The notes: generated by a model not told the origin, from the letters alone. A DNA stretch of 64,000 nt from Micromonospora_J zhanjiangensis (GCF_042650605.1 NZ_JBHSBN010000003.1:62001-126000); one strand, 5' to 3'. Shown: positions 49,087 to 58,089, counted from the stretch's first letter. A program made the numbers and translations.

Positions 49087-49479
49087 GTGCATCTCGATCT
49101 CGTCACCCTGGTCGTGCCCGACTACGACCCGGCGATCGCCTTCTTCACCGGCGTACTCGGCTTCGAGCTGGTCGAGGACTCCCCCTCGCTGACCACCGAC
49201 GGCCGGCCGAAGCGGTGGGTGGTGGTCCGTCCGCCGGGTGGCGGGACCGGGCTGTTGCTGGCCCGCGCCGACGGCGAACGGCAGGAGGCGGCGGTCGGCG
49301 CGCAGACCGGCGGCCGGGTCGGCTTCTTCCTGCGGGTCGACGACTTCGACGCCACCCACCGCCGGATGCTCGACGCCGGCGTCGAGTTCGTCCGCCCACC
49401 GCGCTCCGAGCCGTACGGGAAGGTCGCCGTCTTCCGCGACCTGGCCGGCAACTCCTGGGACCTGCTCGGCCCGGCCTGA
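49087..49479 (+). CDS. VOC-superfamily (glyoxalase-like) protein
   Basis: A 130-residue two-repeat vicinal-oxygen-chelate protein (LDLVTLVVPDYDPAIAFFTG then GFELVEDSPSLT; VGFFLRVDDFDATHRRMLDA then GKVAVFRDLAGNSWDL). The first repeat lacks a clear metal-binding His set, so enzymatic activity is uncertain and it may be a binding protein. A CAGGCT box six bases before the GTG start points to a leaderless mRNA. Confidence 0.82.
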   Translation: MHLDLVTLVVPDYDPAIAFFTGVLGFELVEDSPSLTTDGRPKRWVVVRPPGGGTGLLLARADGERQEAAVGAQTGGRVGFFLRVDDFDATHRRMLDAGVEFVRPPRSEPYGKVAVFRDLAGNSWDLLGPA

Positions 49480-49522
49480 TCCGCCCGACCCCGCCCGACC
49501 CCGTCCGACCGGAAGGAATCCG

Positions 49523-50353
49523 ATGACCGACATCGCGTCCACCACCCAGCGGCGGCTCATCGCCGAGCAGTTGCGGGTGCCGTCGACCTTCGACGCCGCC
49601 ACGGAGATCGAGCGACGGGTCGTCTTCCTCGCCGACCGTCTGGTCGACGCCGGGCTGTCCACGCTGGTGCTGGGCATCAGCGGCGGGGTGGACTCCACCA
49701 CCGCGGGCCGGCTGTGCCAGCTCGCGGTCGAGCGGGCCCGGCAGGCCGGCCACCCGGCGACCTTCGTGGCGATGCGGCTGCCCTACGGGGTGCAGGCCGA
49801 CGAGCACCACGCGCAGGCGGCACTGGCGTTCATCCGGCCGGACCGGGTGCTCACGGTCGACGTCAAGCCGGCCAGCGACGCCGCCCTGGCGGCGCTGCTG
49901 GCCGGCGGGCTGACCTTCGCCGACGCCGCCGCGCAGGACTTCGTGCTCGGCAACGTCAAGGCCCGACAGCGGATGATCGCCCAGTACGCGGTGGCCGGGG
50001 CGACGGCGGGGCTGGTCGTCGGCACCGACCACGCGGCCGAGGCGGCCACCGGGTTCTTCACCAAGTACGGCGACGGCGCGGCGGACGTCGTACCGCTCAC
50101 CGGGCTGACCAAGCGGCGGGTCCGGGCGCTCGCCGAGACGCTCGGCGCCCCAGCCGACCTGGTCGGCAAGCCACCCACGGCCGACCTGGAGAGCCTGGCA
50201 CCCGGCAGGCTCGATGAGGACGCGCTGGGCCTGACGTACGAGCAGATCGACGACTACCTGGAGGGCCGGCCGGTCCCGGCCGAGGTGGCGGAGCGGCTGG
50301 AGGCCCGCTATCGGGCCACCGACCACAAGCGGCAACCGCCGATCGCCCCGTAA
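49523..50353 (+). CDS. nadE: NH3-dependent NAD+ synthetase
   Basis: A 276-residue ammonia-dependent NAD synthetase, which amidates nicotinic acid adenine dinucleotide. The ATP-pyrophosphatase P-loop LGISGGVDSTTAG (about 50-62), RLPYGVQADEHHAQ, GTDHAAEAATGFFTKYGDG and KPPTADLESL are all present. It has no glutaminase domain, so it needs free ammonia. A GGAAGGA ribosome-binding site precedes the ATG. With nadA at 5221 it shows de novo NAD synthesis capacity. It is convergent with aspS, 23 bp away. Confidence 0.94.
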   Translation: MTDIASTTQRRLIAEQLRVPSTFDAATEIERRVVFLADRLVDAGLSTLVLGISGGVDSTTAGRLCQLAVERARQAGHPATFVAMRLPYGVQADEHHAQAALAFIRPDRVLTVDVKPASDAALAALLAGGLTFADAAAQDFVLGNVKARQRMIAQYAVAGATAGLVVGTDHAAEAATGFFTKYGDGAADVVPLTGLTKRRVRALAETLGAPADLVGKPPTADLESLAPGRLDEDALGLTYEQIDDYLEGRPVPAEVAERLEARYRATDHKRQPPIAP

Positions 50354-50376
50354 CGCCCGGGTCGCCCGTCGCCGCC

Positions 50377-51666
50377 TCAGGGGGTGAGGCGGTGCAGGTC
50401 GCGGGGGAACGCGGTCACCTCCCGGACGTTGGCCGCCCCGGTCAGCCGGGCGACGAAGCGTTCCAGGCCGATGGCGAAACCGCCGTGCGGCGGCATGCCG
50501 TGCGCGAACGCGTCCAGGTAACCGGCGTACGGCCCGGTCGGCTCGCCCCGGGCGGCCAGCGCCGCCAGGTAGTCGGCGTGCCGGTGCAGCCGCTGCCCGC
50601 CGGTGACCAGTTCGACGCCCCGGAACAGCAGGTCGAACCCGTTTGAGTAGCCCGGCCGGGCCGGGTCCGGATGGGTGTAGAACGGCCGCTTCGCCATCGG
50701 GTAGCCGGTGACGAAGAGGAAGCCCGACCCGTGCTCGCGGCGGGCCCATTCGCCCAGCGCCCGCTCGTGCGCCGGGGCCAGGTCGGGCTCGTCCGGCGGC
50801 GCGCCCGCGATCCGCAGCGCCTCGGTGAAGTGCACCGCCGGGATCTGCGCCGGCACCTCGGGCAGCGCCACCGGCCCGAGCGTGTCGAGGGCCGCGCCGG
50901 CTCGGTCGGCGACCGCGCCGAGCATCCCGGCCAGGGCCTCCCGCAGTACCGCCATCACGTCCCGGTGGTCGGCGACGAACGCCAACTCCGCGTCGAGCGA
51001 GGTGTACTGGGCCAGGTGCCGCACCGTGTCGTGCGGTTCGGCGCGGAACACCGGTCCGACCTCGTAGACCCGCTCGAACACCCCGACCATCAGCTGCTTG
51101 TAGAACTGCGGCGACTGGGCCAGGTAGGCGGGCCGGCCGAAGTAGTCGAGGGCGAAGACGTTCGCGCCGGACTCGGTGGCCGACGCGACGATCCGCGGGG
51201 TGTGTGTCTCGACGAAGCCGAGCCGGTCCAGGGCGGACCGGAAGCCGCCGGCCGCGGCGGCCGAGATCCGCAGCGCCGCCGACCGGCGCGGGTGGCGCAG
51301 GGCCAGCGGCGCGTGGTCGAGCTGCGTGGGCAGGGTCGCCGTCAGGGTCGGCCGGTACAGGTCGAACGGCGGCGGTACGGCCGGCGAGCCCAGCACCCGT
51401 ACCACGGGTTCGTGCAGCTCGACGCCGGTCGGTGCGGTGTCGTTCGCGACCGCCGTACCGACGATCTCGACCACGGTCTCCTCGGTGAGCGCCGCCAGCC
51501 GGTCGCGTGCCTCGGGTTCGGTGACCACGATCTGGGCCAGGCCGCCGGCGTCCCGCAGGATCAGGAAGGCCACCGCCTTGAGCAGCCGCCGTCGGTGCAC
51601 CCAACCGGCCACGGTGACCCGTTCGCCGACGTACGCGGGCAGTTCGTTGGACAGGATGCGTTGCAT
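50377..51666 (-). CDS. aspS: Archaeal/non-discriminating-type aspartyl-tRNA synthetase
   Basis: A 429-residue class II synthetase. It starts MQRILSNELPAYVGERVTVA, with the OB-fold anticodon domain (RVTVAGWVHRRRLLKAVAFL), then motif 2 (VYEVGPVFRAEPHDTVRHL) and motif 3 (GFAIGLERFVARL). The length is short, without the bacterial GAD insertion, so this is the archaeal-type AspRS that often charges both tRNA(Asp) and tRNA(Asn). The start at 51664-51666 has GAGGAGG eight bases upstream. Upstream is a T-box-type leader, so charging level probably controls expression. A longer frame to 51756 is part of the leader. Confidence 0.92.
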   Translation of the reverse strand: MQRILSNELPAYVGERVTVAGWVHRRRLLKAVAFLILRDAGGLAQIVVTEPEARDRLAALTEETVVEIVGTAVANDTAPTGVELHEPVVRVLGSPAVPPPFDLYRPTLTATLPTQLDHAPLALRHPRRSAALRISAAAAGGFRSALDRLGFVETHTPRIVASATESGANVFALDYFGRPAYLAQSPQFYKQLMVGVFERVYEVGPVFRAEPHDTVRHLAQYTSLDAELAFVADHRDVMAVLREALAGMLGAVADRAGAALDTLGPVALPEVPAQIPAVHFTEALRIAGAPPDEPDLAPAHERALGEWARREHGSGFLFVTGYPMAKRPFYTHPDPARPGYSNGFDLLFRGVELVTGGQRLHRHADYLAALAARGEPTGPYAGYLDAFAHGMPPHGGFAIGLERFVARLTGAANVREVTAFPRDLHRLTP

Positions 51667-51702
51667 GTGGACGACCTCCTCGATGTGCGCAACGCGACCC
51701 CG

Positions 51703-51912
51703 GGAGGCGTGGGCGAGCGGGAACTCGCGGTGCCACCACACCTTCACCACCGACACCGCGGCCGGTGGCCTTGTTGGTCGCCCGTGACGGGGGCCAGCCG
51801 GCGGGCTCTACTGGGCGCCGGGCGGCGCCGTTCCTCCCGCAGCTCGGGAGGGTCTTCGCACCCCGGCCGGAGTACCGCCCTCGCAGCTACCGGCGGCTCT
51901 CTCCGACTCCGG
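51703..51912 (-). ncRNA. T-box leader (translational type) upstream of aspS
   Basis: On the minus strand a putative stem I pairs 51912-51906 with 51873-51867 around an AGAGAG segment. Further down, the antisequestrator shows an outer helix GTGG/CCAC (51739-51736 with 51712-51709), a 7-nt bulge TGGCACC (51735-51729) and an inner helix GCGAG/CTCGC (51728-51724 with 51717-51713). The T-box core reads TGGCACCGCG. GCCTCC (51708-51703) can pair with the GAGGAGG Shine-Dalgarno (51681-51675). UGGC would pair with a GCCA tail, fitting tRNA(Asp) or tRNA(Asn). The specifier is unresolved. Confidence 0.75.
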
Positions 51913-52072
51913 TGGTCGAGGCGCTACTCGGCTCCGTCGTCGCTGTTGGCGCCGACGGTAGTGGGTCCGGTCACGCCTGTAACACCGAATTTCGAGCGCC
52001 TGGTGAGGGGTGTCACATGATCAAAGAAGGTGAGCCCGGTCGCCAACGGTTCATCGACCAGCTACCCGGGCG

Positions 52073-52078
52073 TACGCT
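52073..52078 (+). promoter_or_regulatory. -10 box (TACGCT) of the leaderless lipA promoter
   Basis: TACGCT ends seven bases before the GTG at 52086 and supports that start over the ATG at 52018. Confidence 0.55.
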
Positions 52079-52085
52079 CGCAGTT

Positions 52086-53117
52086 GTGACCATCGAGCGT
52101 TCCGAGCAGCCCACCGCGACCGGCAGCGGACGCGGCGGAACCCTGACCACCGAGGCCCCCCGGCCGAGCGGGCACGCCGCTCCCGAGGGCCGGCGCCTGC
52201 TGCGCATCGAGGCGCGCAACGCCGAGACGCCGATCGAGCGGAAGCCGCCGTGGATCAAGGTCAAGGCGAAGATGGGACCGGAATACACCCATCTGCGCGG
52301 TCTGGTGGCCAAGGAGGGCCTGCACACCGTCTGCCAGGAAGCCGGCTGCCCCAACATCTACGAGTGTTGGGAGGACCGGGAGGCGACCTTCCTCATCGGC
52401 GGTGACCAGTGCACCCGGCGCTGCGACTTCTGTCAGATCGACACCGGCAAACCGGCCGAGTTCGACGCCGACGAGCCGCGCCGGGTCGCCGAGTCGGTCG
52501 CCACCATGGGTCTGCGTTACGCCACGGTCACCGGCGTCGCCCGGGACGACCTGCCCGACGGCGGGGCCTGGCTGTACGCCGAGACGGTCCGGCAGATCCA
52601 CGCCCTGCAGGCCGGCTGCGGCGTCGAACTGCTGATTCCCGACTTCAACGCGGTGCCGGAGCAACTCGCCGAGGTGTTCGGCTCCCGGCCCGAGGTTCTC
52701 GCGCACAACGTCGAGACGGTGCCGCGGATCTTCAAGCGGATCCGGCCGGCGTTCCGCTACGAGCGGTCGCTGGACGTCATCCGGCAGGCCCGGGCGGCCG
52801 GGCTGGTCACCAAGTCCAACCTGATCCTGGGCATGGGCGAGGAGCGGGCCGAGGTGTCGCAGGCCCTGCGGGACCTGCACGACGCCGGCTGCGAGCTGAT
52901 CACCATCACCCAGTACCTGCGCCCCACCCCGCGGCACCACCCGGTGCTGCGCTGGGTGAAGCCGGAGGAGTTCGTCGAGCTGAAGACCGAGGCCGAGGAG
53001 ATCGGCTTCGCCGGGGTGATGAGCGGACCGCTGGTGCGCTCGTCGTACCGGGCCGGCCGGCTCTACCGGCAGGCCCTCGACGCGCGCGACGCGACGGTCC
53101 CGGCCGACGCCCGCTGA
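52086..53117 (+). CDS. lipA: Lipoyl synthase (radical SAM)
   Basis: A 343-residue radical-SAM enzyme that inserts two sulfurs into octanoyl groups. The auxiliary cluster motif is split over CQEAGCPNIYECW, and the SAM cluster motif CTRRCDFC follows. HNVETVPRIFKRIRPAFRYE and the final Arg-Ser-Ser-Tyr (VRSSYRAG) are also present. I place the start at the GTG 52086 because of the TACGCT box seven bases upstream; the ATG at 52018 would add 23 residues without family support. The intergenic region 51913-52085 has an imperfect inverted repeat (51978-51986 and 52009-52017). Confidence 0.94.
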   Translation: MTIERSEQPTATGSGRGGTLTTEAPRPSGHAAPEGRRLLRIEARNAETPIERKPPWIKVKAKMGPEYTHLRGLVAKEGLHTVCQEAGCPNIYECWEDREATFLIGGDQCTRRCDFCQIDTGKPAEFDADEPRRVAESVATMGLRYATVTGVARDDLPDGGAWLYAETVRQIHALQAGCGVELLIPDFNAVPEQLAEVFGSRPEVLAHNVETVPRIFKRIRPAFRYERSLDVIRQARAAGLVTKSNLILGMGEERAEVSQALRDLHDAGCELITITQYLRPTPRHHPVLRWVKPEEFVELKTEAEEIGFAGVMSGPLVRSSYRAGRLYRQALDARDATVPADAR

Positions 53118-53171
53118 CCCGACCCGCGCCGTCGTCCGGCTACCTGACCACACCTGCGTGCGCCTCCGTCG

Positions 53172-56100
53172 TCAGCCGGCGGGGGCGGGGTCCAGCAGGC
53201 CGAGGCGGTGGGCGACGGCCGCCGCCTCGACCCGGTTGCTGACCTCCAGCTTGGCGATGATCCGGGAGACGTGCACGCTCGCCGTCTTGGGTGAGATGTA
53301 GAGCTGTTCGGCGATCCGGCTGTTGCTCTTCCCCTCGGCGACCAGCCGGAGCACCTCCCGTTCCCGGACGGTGAGCAGGTCGGCTGCCGGTCCCGGTCGG
53401 CCCGCGTCACGCAGCCCGACCCGGCGGGCCAGCACCGCCGCCTGTTCCCGCAGCGGCCGCAGGCCGAGCCGGTCGGCGATGTCACCGGCCTCCTCGATCG
53501 CCGCCGCGGCGGCCGACCGGTCCCCCGCACCGGCGGCCGCCTCGGCCAGCGCGAGCAACGCCCGCGCCAACCGGTAGGGCTGCCCGTCGGCGCGCCAGGC
53601 GGCCACCGCGGCCCGCCAGCGGGGCAACGCCTCGGCGGTTTCCGCGGTCGACGCGGCGACCTGCGCCGCACAGGCGAGTTCGGCCGGGTACCGGGCCACG
53701 AGCACCCGGGGCCGCCCCGCCGGCCCGACGGACCGGTCACCGGCCGCGGCTGTGCTCTGCGCGTGGGCGTCGTCGCCGGACAGGCCGGCCCGTTCCCGCA
53801 CCCGCGCCCGCAACGACTCGTCCCCGGCGTACCGCGCGACCTCGGCGACGGCGGCCAGCAGTGGCCAGCCGTAGCGGGGCTGCTGGTCGAGCGCCTCGTC
53901 GGCCAGCCCCTCCCAGGCGGCGGCCACCGCCTCCGGCGCCGCGCCGACCGCCAGCGCACCGCAGATGCGCAGCTCGCGCAGCGGCAGCCGCTGCTGGGCG
54001 TCCAGGAAGGGTCGGCCGAGGAAGCCGACCGCGCGGGCGAACAGTTCCTCGGCCCGCGCGTCGCCCCGAGCCAGCCACAGTCGGGCCCGCAGTTCCAACC
54101 AGTGCAGGCCGAGGGTGGCGATCGGGTCCAGCCGGGCCGCCTCGCCGCAGATCTCGTCGGCCTCGTCCCACCGGCCCAGGGCCAGCAGCGCCTCGGCCCG
54201 GTTGGACAGCAGAAAGGCGCCGGTGGAGCGGCTGATGCCGTACCGCCGGGCCTCGGTCATGCCGTCCGCCGCCGCCCGCGCCGACTCCTCGTACCGGCCC
54301 GCCCTGCAGAGCAGGTCGGAGATGTCGACCAGGGTCTTCACCACCGCGGACGGGTCCTGCGCCGTCCGCGCGAGTTGCTCCGCCCGACGCAGGTCGGCCA
54401 GGGCCGACTCGGCGGCGGTGCCGGGGCCGCGGTTCTTGGCCACGGCGAGGGTGGCGGCGACCAGCGCGGAGGGGTCACCGGACCGGACGGCCACCGCCAT
54501 CGACTCGGCCGCGATCCGGGCACCCTCGGCCCGGTCGGCCCGGCTGAACTGGCCGGCCAGGTCGGCCAGCAACCGCGCCCGTTCCGGATCGGCGACCGCG
54601 CCGTGCGCCGGGCCACCGTCCGGGTCACCGTCGCCGGGACCGCCGGGTCCGCCCGGTCCCGCCAGAAGCTGGTACGCCTCGCGGGACTGCTCCAGGCCGT
54701 CGGCCTTGCCGAGCACCCGCAGCAGGCGACCGCGCCGGGTCAGCAGGCGGGCCGCGCGCAGCGGCTCGACGGCCCGGTCCACCTCGGCCAGGGCGGCCCG
54801 GTCGAGCTTCAGCGCCCGGGTGTAGTCGCCGGCGCTGGAGGTCGCGACCAGCGTCTCCTCCAGCAGCGCCAGGTGGTCCATTTCGAGCCGCTCGGCGGCG
54901 TCCGGGACCTGCTCCCACAGTTCGAGCACGCGTTCCAACAGCCGGCTCTGCTCGGCGTACGCGTAGCGGGTGCGCGCGGCCCGGGCGGCCGCCAGGGCGG
55001 CCACCAGGGCCCGGGGACGGTCGTGCGCGGCGTACCAGTGGTGTGCGACCTCGGCGGGTGCCCGCCCGGCGGCGACCAGGTCCGGGCGGGCCTCGATCGC
55101 CGCAGCGTACCGCGCGTGCAGCCGGGCGTGCTCGCCCGGCAGCAGGTCGTCGTGCACCGCCTCGCGTACCAGCGCGTGCCGGAACTCGTAGCCGCCGTCC
55201 GGATCCGCGACCACCAGCTGGGCCGCCACGGCGGCGCGCAACGCCTCCTCCAGCTCGGTGTCCGGCAGACCGGCCACCTCGGCGAGCAGGCCGTGCGCGA
55301 TCCGGGTGCCGCCCGCCGCGGCGATCCGCAGCACCCGCTGCGCCGGCTCGGGCAGCTTGTCCACCCGGGCCAGCAGCAGGTCGCGCAGGGTGCCGGGCAG
55401 GTCGACACAGCCGGCCGGGTCGCCGGCGGCCGCGAGTTCCTCGATGAAGAACGGGTTGCCCTGGGTGCGGTCGTGGATGCTGTCGACGGCCCGGGGCGGC
55501 GGTTCGGTGCCGAGCAGGCCGGTGAGGATCTCCGCCGTGCCGTCCCGGTCCAACCGGTCGAGTTCCCACCGCTCGACGCCCCGGGCCCGGTCGAGTTCGG
55601 CCAGGAACGGACGGAGCGGGTGGCCCCGGTGCAGTTCGTCGGTGCGGTACGTGCAGACCAGCATCACCCGGGCCGGCCGGGCCGCGCGCACCAGGAACGA
55701 GATCAGGTCCCGGGTCGACCGGTCCGCCCAGTGCAGGTCCTCGATCAGCAGCACCAGCGGGGCTCGCGTCGCCAGTCGGGAGAACAACCCGGCAACCAGG
55801 TCGAACAGGTAGCCGCGGTGGGCGTACGGCGGATCCACCCGGTACGACTCGACGTCGCCGGCGTCCGTCGGTCGTCGCCCGCCCGGCGGGCGGTCGAATT
55901 CGTCGAGGTCCGGCCCGGCCCCGGGGACGGCGGCCGGCACCCGGGCGAGTTCCGGCAGCAGGCGGGCCAGTTCCCGTTCCCGCCCGGCGAACACCGCCGG
56001 GCCGGCCCGGCGCAGCACGTCCCGCAGCGCCGCCGCGAACGGCGCGAACGGCAGCCCTTCCTCACCGAGCTCCAGGCAGTGCCCCACCAGCAGTTGCCCG

Positions 56101-56435
56101 CCGCCGGCCACGGCCCGCCGGCCGAACTCCTCGACGAGTCGGGTCTTGCCCACCCCCGCCTCGCCGCCGACCAGCACCACGGCGGGGTCGCCGTCCCGGG
56201 TACGCCCGGCCGCGTCGAGCAGCGTGGCCAGTTCGGCCCGCCGCCCGACCAGCACCTTGCCGCTGTCTCGGATGGTCACGGGATCGAGGATGCCATGCCC
56301 CTCGGACAGAGCCACCGGTCCGGCGCCGGACGCCGGGCCGGCGCCGGACGCCCGGCGGGCGTGGTCGGTGACCTCGCCGCCGGGCGTCGTCGGACCCGGG
56401 CGGGACAGCGCCGGCGCGGTGGCCGGCCCGGTCAC
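53172..56435 (-). CDS. Large LuxR-family ATPase regulator (LAL/MalT-like)
   Basis: A 1087-residue STAND-type regulator. The N-terminal ATPase shows Walker A (LVGGEAGVGKTRLVEEF, about 88-104) and Walker B (LLIEDLHWADRST), followed by long helical, TPR-like repeats (about 450-1020). A C-terminal LuxR helix-turn-helix (about 1020-1085: LTVREREVLRLVAEGKSNSR then IAEQLYISPKTASVHVSRII) completes it. These proteins bind a ligand in the helical part and activate genes. The target is unknown. The GTG start overlaps the 58-residue gene by 4 bp. Confidence 0.9.
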   Translation of the reverse strand: MTGPATAPALSRPGPTTPGGEVTDHARRASGAGPASGAGPVALSEGHGILDPVTIRDSGKVLVGRRAELATLLDAAGRTRDGDPAVVLVGGEAGVGKTRLVEEFGRRAVAGGGQLLVGHCLELGEEGLPFAPFAAALRDVLRRAGPAVFAGRERELARLLPELARVPAAVPGAGPDLDEFDRPPGGRRPTDAGDVESYRVDPPYAHRGYLFDLVAGLFSRLATRAPLVLLIEDLHWADRSTRDLISFLVRAARPARVMLVCTYRTDELHRGHPLRPFLAELDRARGVERWELDRLDRDGTAEILTGLLGTEPPPRAVDSIHDRTQGNPFFIEELAAAGDPAGCVDLPGTLRDLLLARVDKLPEPAQRVLRIAAAGGTRIAHGLLAEVAGLPDTELEEALRAAVAAQLVVADPDGGYEFRHALVREAVHDDLLPGEHARLHARYAAAIEARPDLVAAGRAPAEVAHHWYAAHDRPRALVAALAAARAARTRYAYAEQSRLLERVLELWEQVPDAAERLEMDHLALLEETLVATSSAGDYTRALKLDRAALAEVDRAVEPLRAARLLTRRGRLLRVLGKADGLEQSREAYQLLAGPGGPGGPGDGDPDGGPAHGAVADPERARLLADLAGQFSRADRAEGARIAAESMAVAVRSGDPSALVAATLAVAKNRGPGTAAESALADLRRAEQLARTAQDPSAVVKTLVDISDLLCRAGRYEESARAAADGMTEARRYGISRSTGAFLLSNRAEALLALGRWDEADEICGEAARLDPIATLGLHWLELRARLWLARGDARAEELFARAVGFLGRPFLDAQQRLPLRELRICGALAVGAAPEAVAAAWEGLADEALDQQPRYGWPLLAAVAEVARYAGDESLRARVRERAGLSGDDAHAQSTAAAGDRSVGPAGRPRVLVARYPAELACAAQVAASTAETAEALPRWRAAVAAWRADGQPYRLARALLALAEAAAGAGDRSAAAAAIEEAGDIADRLGLRPLREQAAVLARRVGLRDAGRPGPAADLLTVREREVLRLVAEGKSNSRIAEQLYISPKTASVHVSRIIAKLEVSNRVEAAAVAHRLGLLDPAPAG

Positions 56436-56608
56436 GACAGGTCCGGGGTACGCGAGCCGCCGACGTGCCAGCGGCTGCGCCAGGTCCGGCCGGGCCCGTG
56501 CCGGGGTACCGCGCGCGCCAACCGGTCGGCGGCCGCCTCGGCACGCAGTTCGCTGGACCGCTCGCGGTGGATGTCGAGCATCAGGTGGACGTCGTTCATG
56601 CCGTGCAT
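56432..56608 (-). CDS. Small protein upstream of the LAL regulator, 58 aa
   Basis: A 58-residue basic protein (MHGMNDVHLMLDIHRERSSE then ARAVPRHGPGRTWRSRW). It overlaps the LAL regulator start by 4 bp (GTGA) and has an AGGGAG ribosome-binding site seven bases before the ATG at 56606-56608. It may act as a coupled leader peptide or a partner of the regulator. I do not recognise the family. An ATG nine bases further in is an alternative start. Confidence 0.6.
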   Translation of the reverse strand: MHGMNDVHLMLDIHRERSSELRAEAAADRLARAVPRHGPGRTWRSRWHVGGSRTPDLS

Positions 56609-56799
56609 GGTGTGCTCCCTGCGGGTGGTTGGTCGGTCTTCCCTCTGCCGACACCTACTTTTCGCCCGCAGCACCCCCGCCCACATCGGTACCCAGCCGC
56701 ATTCCCGACCCGCCTGCCCTCCTTACCCCGGCCCGCCCGGCGGGTGGGAGGCCGTAAGGTACTTACCCGCTCCCACCCCGGTGTCCGGTGGCGGGACGG

Positions 56800-56867
56800 C
56801 GTGGCCCGACAGGGTGGCCGCGTGGCCCGACAGGGTGGCCCCACGGCGTGGCCCGACGGGGTGGCCG
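56800..56867. repeat. 21-bp tandem repeat (3 units) upstream of DUF4191
   Basis: Three near-identical 21-bp units containing GTGGCCCGACAGGGTGGCC (56800-56820, 56821-56840, 56847-56867) lie in the 299-bp gap 56609-56907 between divergent genes. Nothing else is visible there besides the two promoters. Confidence 0.85.
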
Positions 56868-56894
56868 CGGGTCAACGCGGGCGGGGCGGCCCAC

Positions 56895-56900
56895 TAGACT
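56895..56900 (+). promoter_or_regulatory. -10 box (TAGACT) of a leaderless promoter
   Basis: TAGACT ends seven bases before the ATG of the DUF4191 gene. Confidence 0.55.
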
Positions 56901-56907
56901 TCGGGTC

Positions 56908-57597
56908 ATGGCAAAGCCCCAGGAGAAGGTCTCGTTCGGCCAGCGGCTGAAGCAGATCGGGATGGTGTTCTCGTTCACCGCCAAACGCGACAAGTGGTTC
57001 CTGCCACTCGCCGCCGGCGCGGTGCTGATCCCGCTCGCGCTCGCCGCGGTCGCCGTGATGGCCTGGGGTTGGCTCTGGCTGCCGATCGGCGTCCTGCTGG
57101 CGTTGCTCGGCCTGCTGATCGTGCTGAACCTGCGGTCCAACACCGCCATGATGAGCGCCGCCGAGGGGCAGCCCGGCGCGGCCGCGCAGATCATGGAGAA
57201 CATGCGCGGCGACTGGCGGGTCACCCCGGTGGTCAGCTCCACCACCCAGATGGACATGGTGCACCTGGTGATCGGCAAGCCCGGCGTGATCCTGCTCGCC
57301 GAGGGCAACCCGCAGCGGGTGCGCAGCCTGCTCGGCCAGGAGAAGCGCCGGCTGGCCAAGGTCATCGGCAACGCGCCGCTGCACGACTACGTGATCGGCC
57401 AGGGCGACAGCGAGCTGCCCATCCGTAAGCTCCGGACCACCCTGATGCGGCTGCCGCCGCACCTCAAGGGCAAGGACATCAACGCGCTCGACAAGCGGCT
57501 GAAGGCGCTGTCGGCCCGGCCGCAGATGCCCAAGGGCGCGATCCCCAAGAACATGTGCCCGCCGAAGGGCGCGTTCCGTCAGATGCGCGGTCGCTGA
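56908..57597 (+). CDS. DUF4191 membrane protein
   Basis: A 229-residue DUF4191 protein with two N-terminal membrane spans (FLPLAAGAVLIPLALAAVAV and LWLPIGVLLALLGLLIVL) and a soluble C-terminal domain rich in Lys/Arg, including MVHLVIGKPGVILLAEGN and GKDINALDKRLKAL. The function is unknown. In M. tuberculosis the equivalent (Rv2219) lies between lipA and glnA1, so this is backbone. Confidence 0.85.
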   Translation: MAKPQEKVSFGQRLKQIGMVFSFTAKRDKWFLPLAAGAVLIPLALAAVAVMAWGWLWLPIGVLLALLGLLIVLNLRSNTAMMSAAEGQPGAAAQIMENMRGDWRVTPVVSSTTQMDMVHLVIGKPGVILLAEGNPQRVRSLLGQEKRRLAKVIGNAPLHDYVIGQGDSELPIRKLRTTLMRLPPHLKGKDINALDKRLKALSARPQMPKGAIPKNMCPPKGAFRQMRGR

Positions 57598-57612
57598 CCC
57601 GTCCGGCGACCC

Positions 57613-58089
57613 TCAGCGTTCCGCCGGGTCCCGCGGCACCGGTACGACGATCGAGCCGACCGCGCGGTCGTGCAGTCCCCGGCGTTGCTCGTCCATGATC
57701 AGGGGCGGCACCGCCAGGCAGAGCAGTACGCCGCGGAGCAGTCCCCGGAACACCCCGATCCGACCGCCGTCGGCGTACGCCACGCAGCGGATCTTCATCA
57801 GGTACATGCCCGGGGTCTGTGCGAACAGGCCGACGAAGAAGCCGTACACGGCGATCAGGATCAGCACCGGTCCGGACGGGGCCACCCGCGGGTCGGTGAT
57901 CAGGCCCGAGGCGAGCAGGCAGAGGATCCAGTCGATCCCCAGCGCGCCGAACCGGCGGCCCAGGTCGACGGGTGCGCCCGCCCGCCAGGCCAGCGGCGTC
58001 GGCCCGCCCGGGGCGGCCTCCCGGCCGCCGGTGGGCTCGGTCGAGCCGTCGAACGAGGTCGCGCTGCTGTCGTCGTTCCCTGTCGCCAC
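57613..58089 (-). CDS. RDD-family membrane protein
   Basis: A 158-residue RDD protein with an N-terminal polar region and three membrane spans. The family motifs are visible: RFGALGIDWILCLLAS (position of the first RDD Arg/Asp), TPGMYLMKIRCV, and RGVLLCLAVPPL. The role of RDD proteins is mostly unknown, and transport has been proposed. The GTG start at 58087-58089 has no clear ribosome-binding site. It is convergent with DUF4191 and divergent from glnA, the same place as Rv2219A. Confidence 0.82.
   Translation of the reverse strand: MATGNDDSSATSFDGSTEPTGGREAAPGGPTPLAWRAGAPVDLGRRFGALGIDWILCLLASGLITDPRVAPSGPVLILIAVYGFFVGLFAQTPGMYLMKIRCVAYADGGRIGVFRGLLRGVLLCLAVPPLIMDEQRRGLHDRAVGSIVVPVPRDPAER

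Noticed and set aside
51667..51756. N-terminal extension of aspS to 51756
   Set aside because: This stretch is the T-box/sequestrator leader, and synthetase homology starts at MQRILSNELP.
52018..52085. Upstream ATG start for lipA
   Set aside because: The GTG at 52086 lies seven bases after a TACGCT box and gives the usual protein length. The extra 23 residues have no family support.
53763..56897. 1044-codon plus-strand frame opposite the LAL regulator
   Set aside because: No motifs, and it mirrors the codon bias of the regulator gene.
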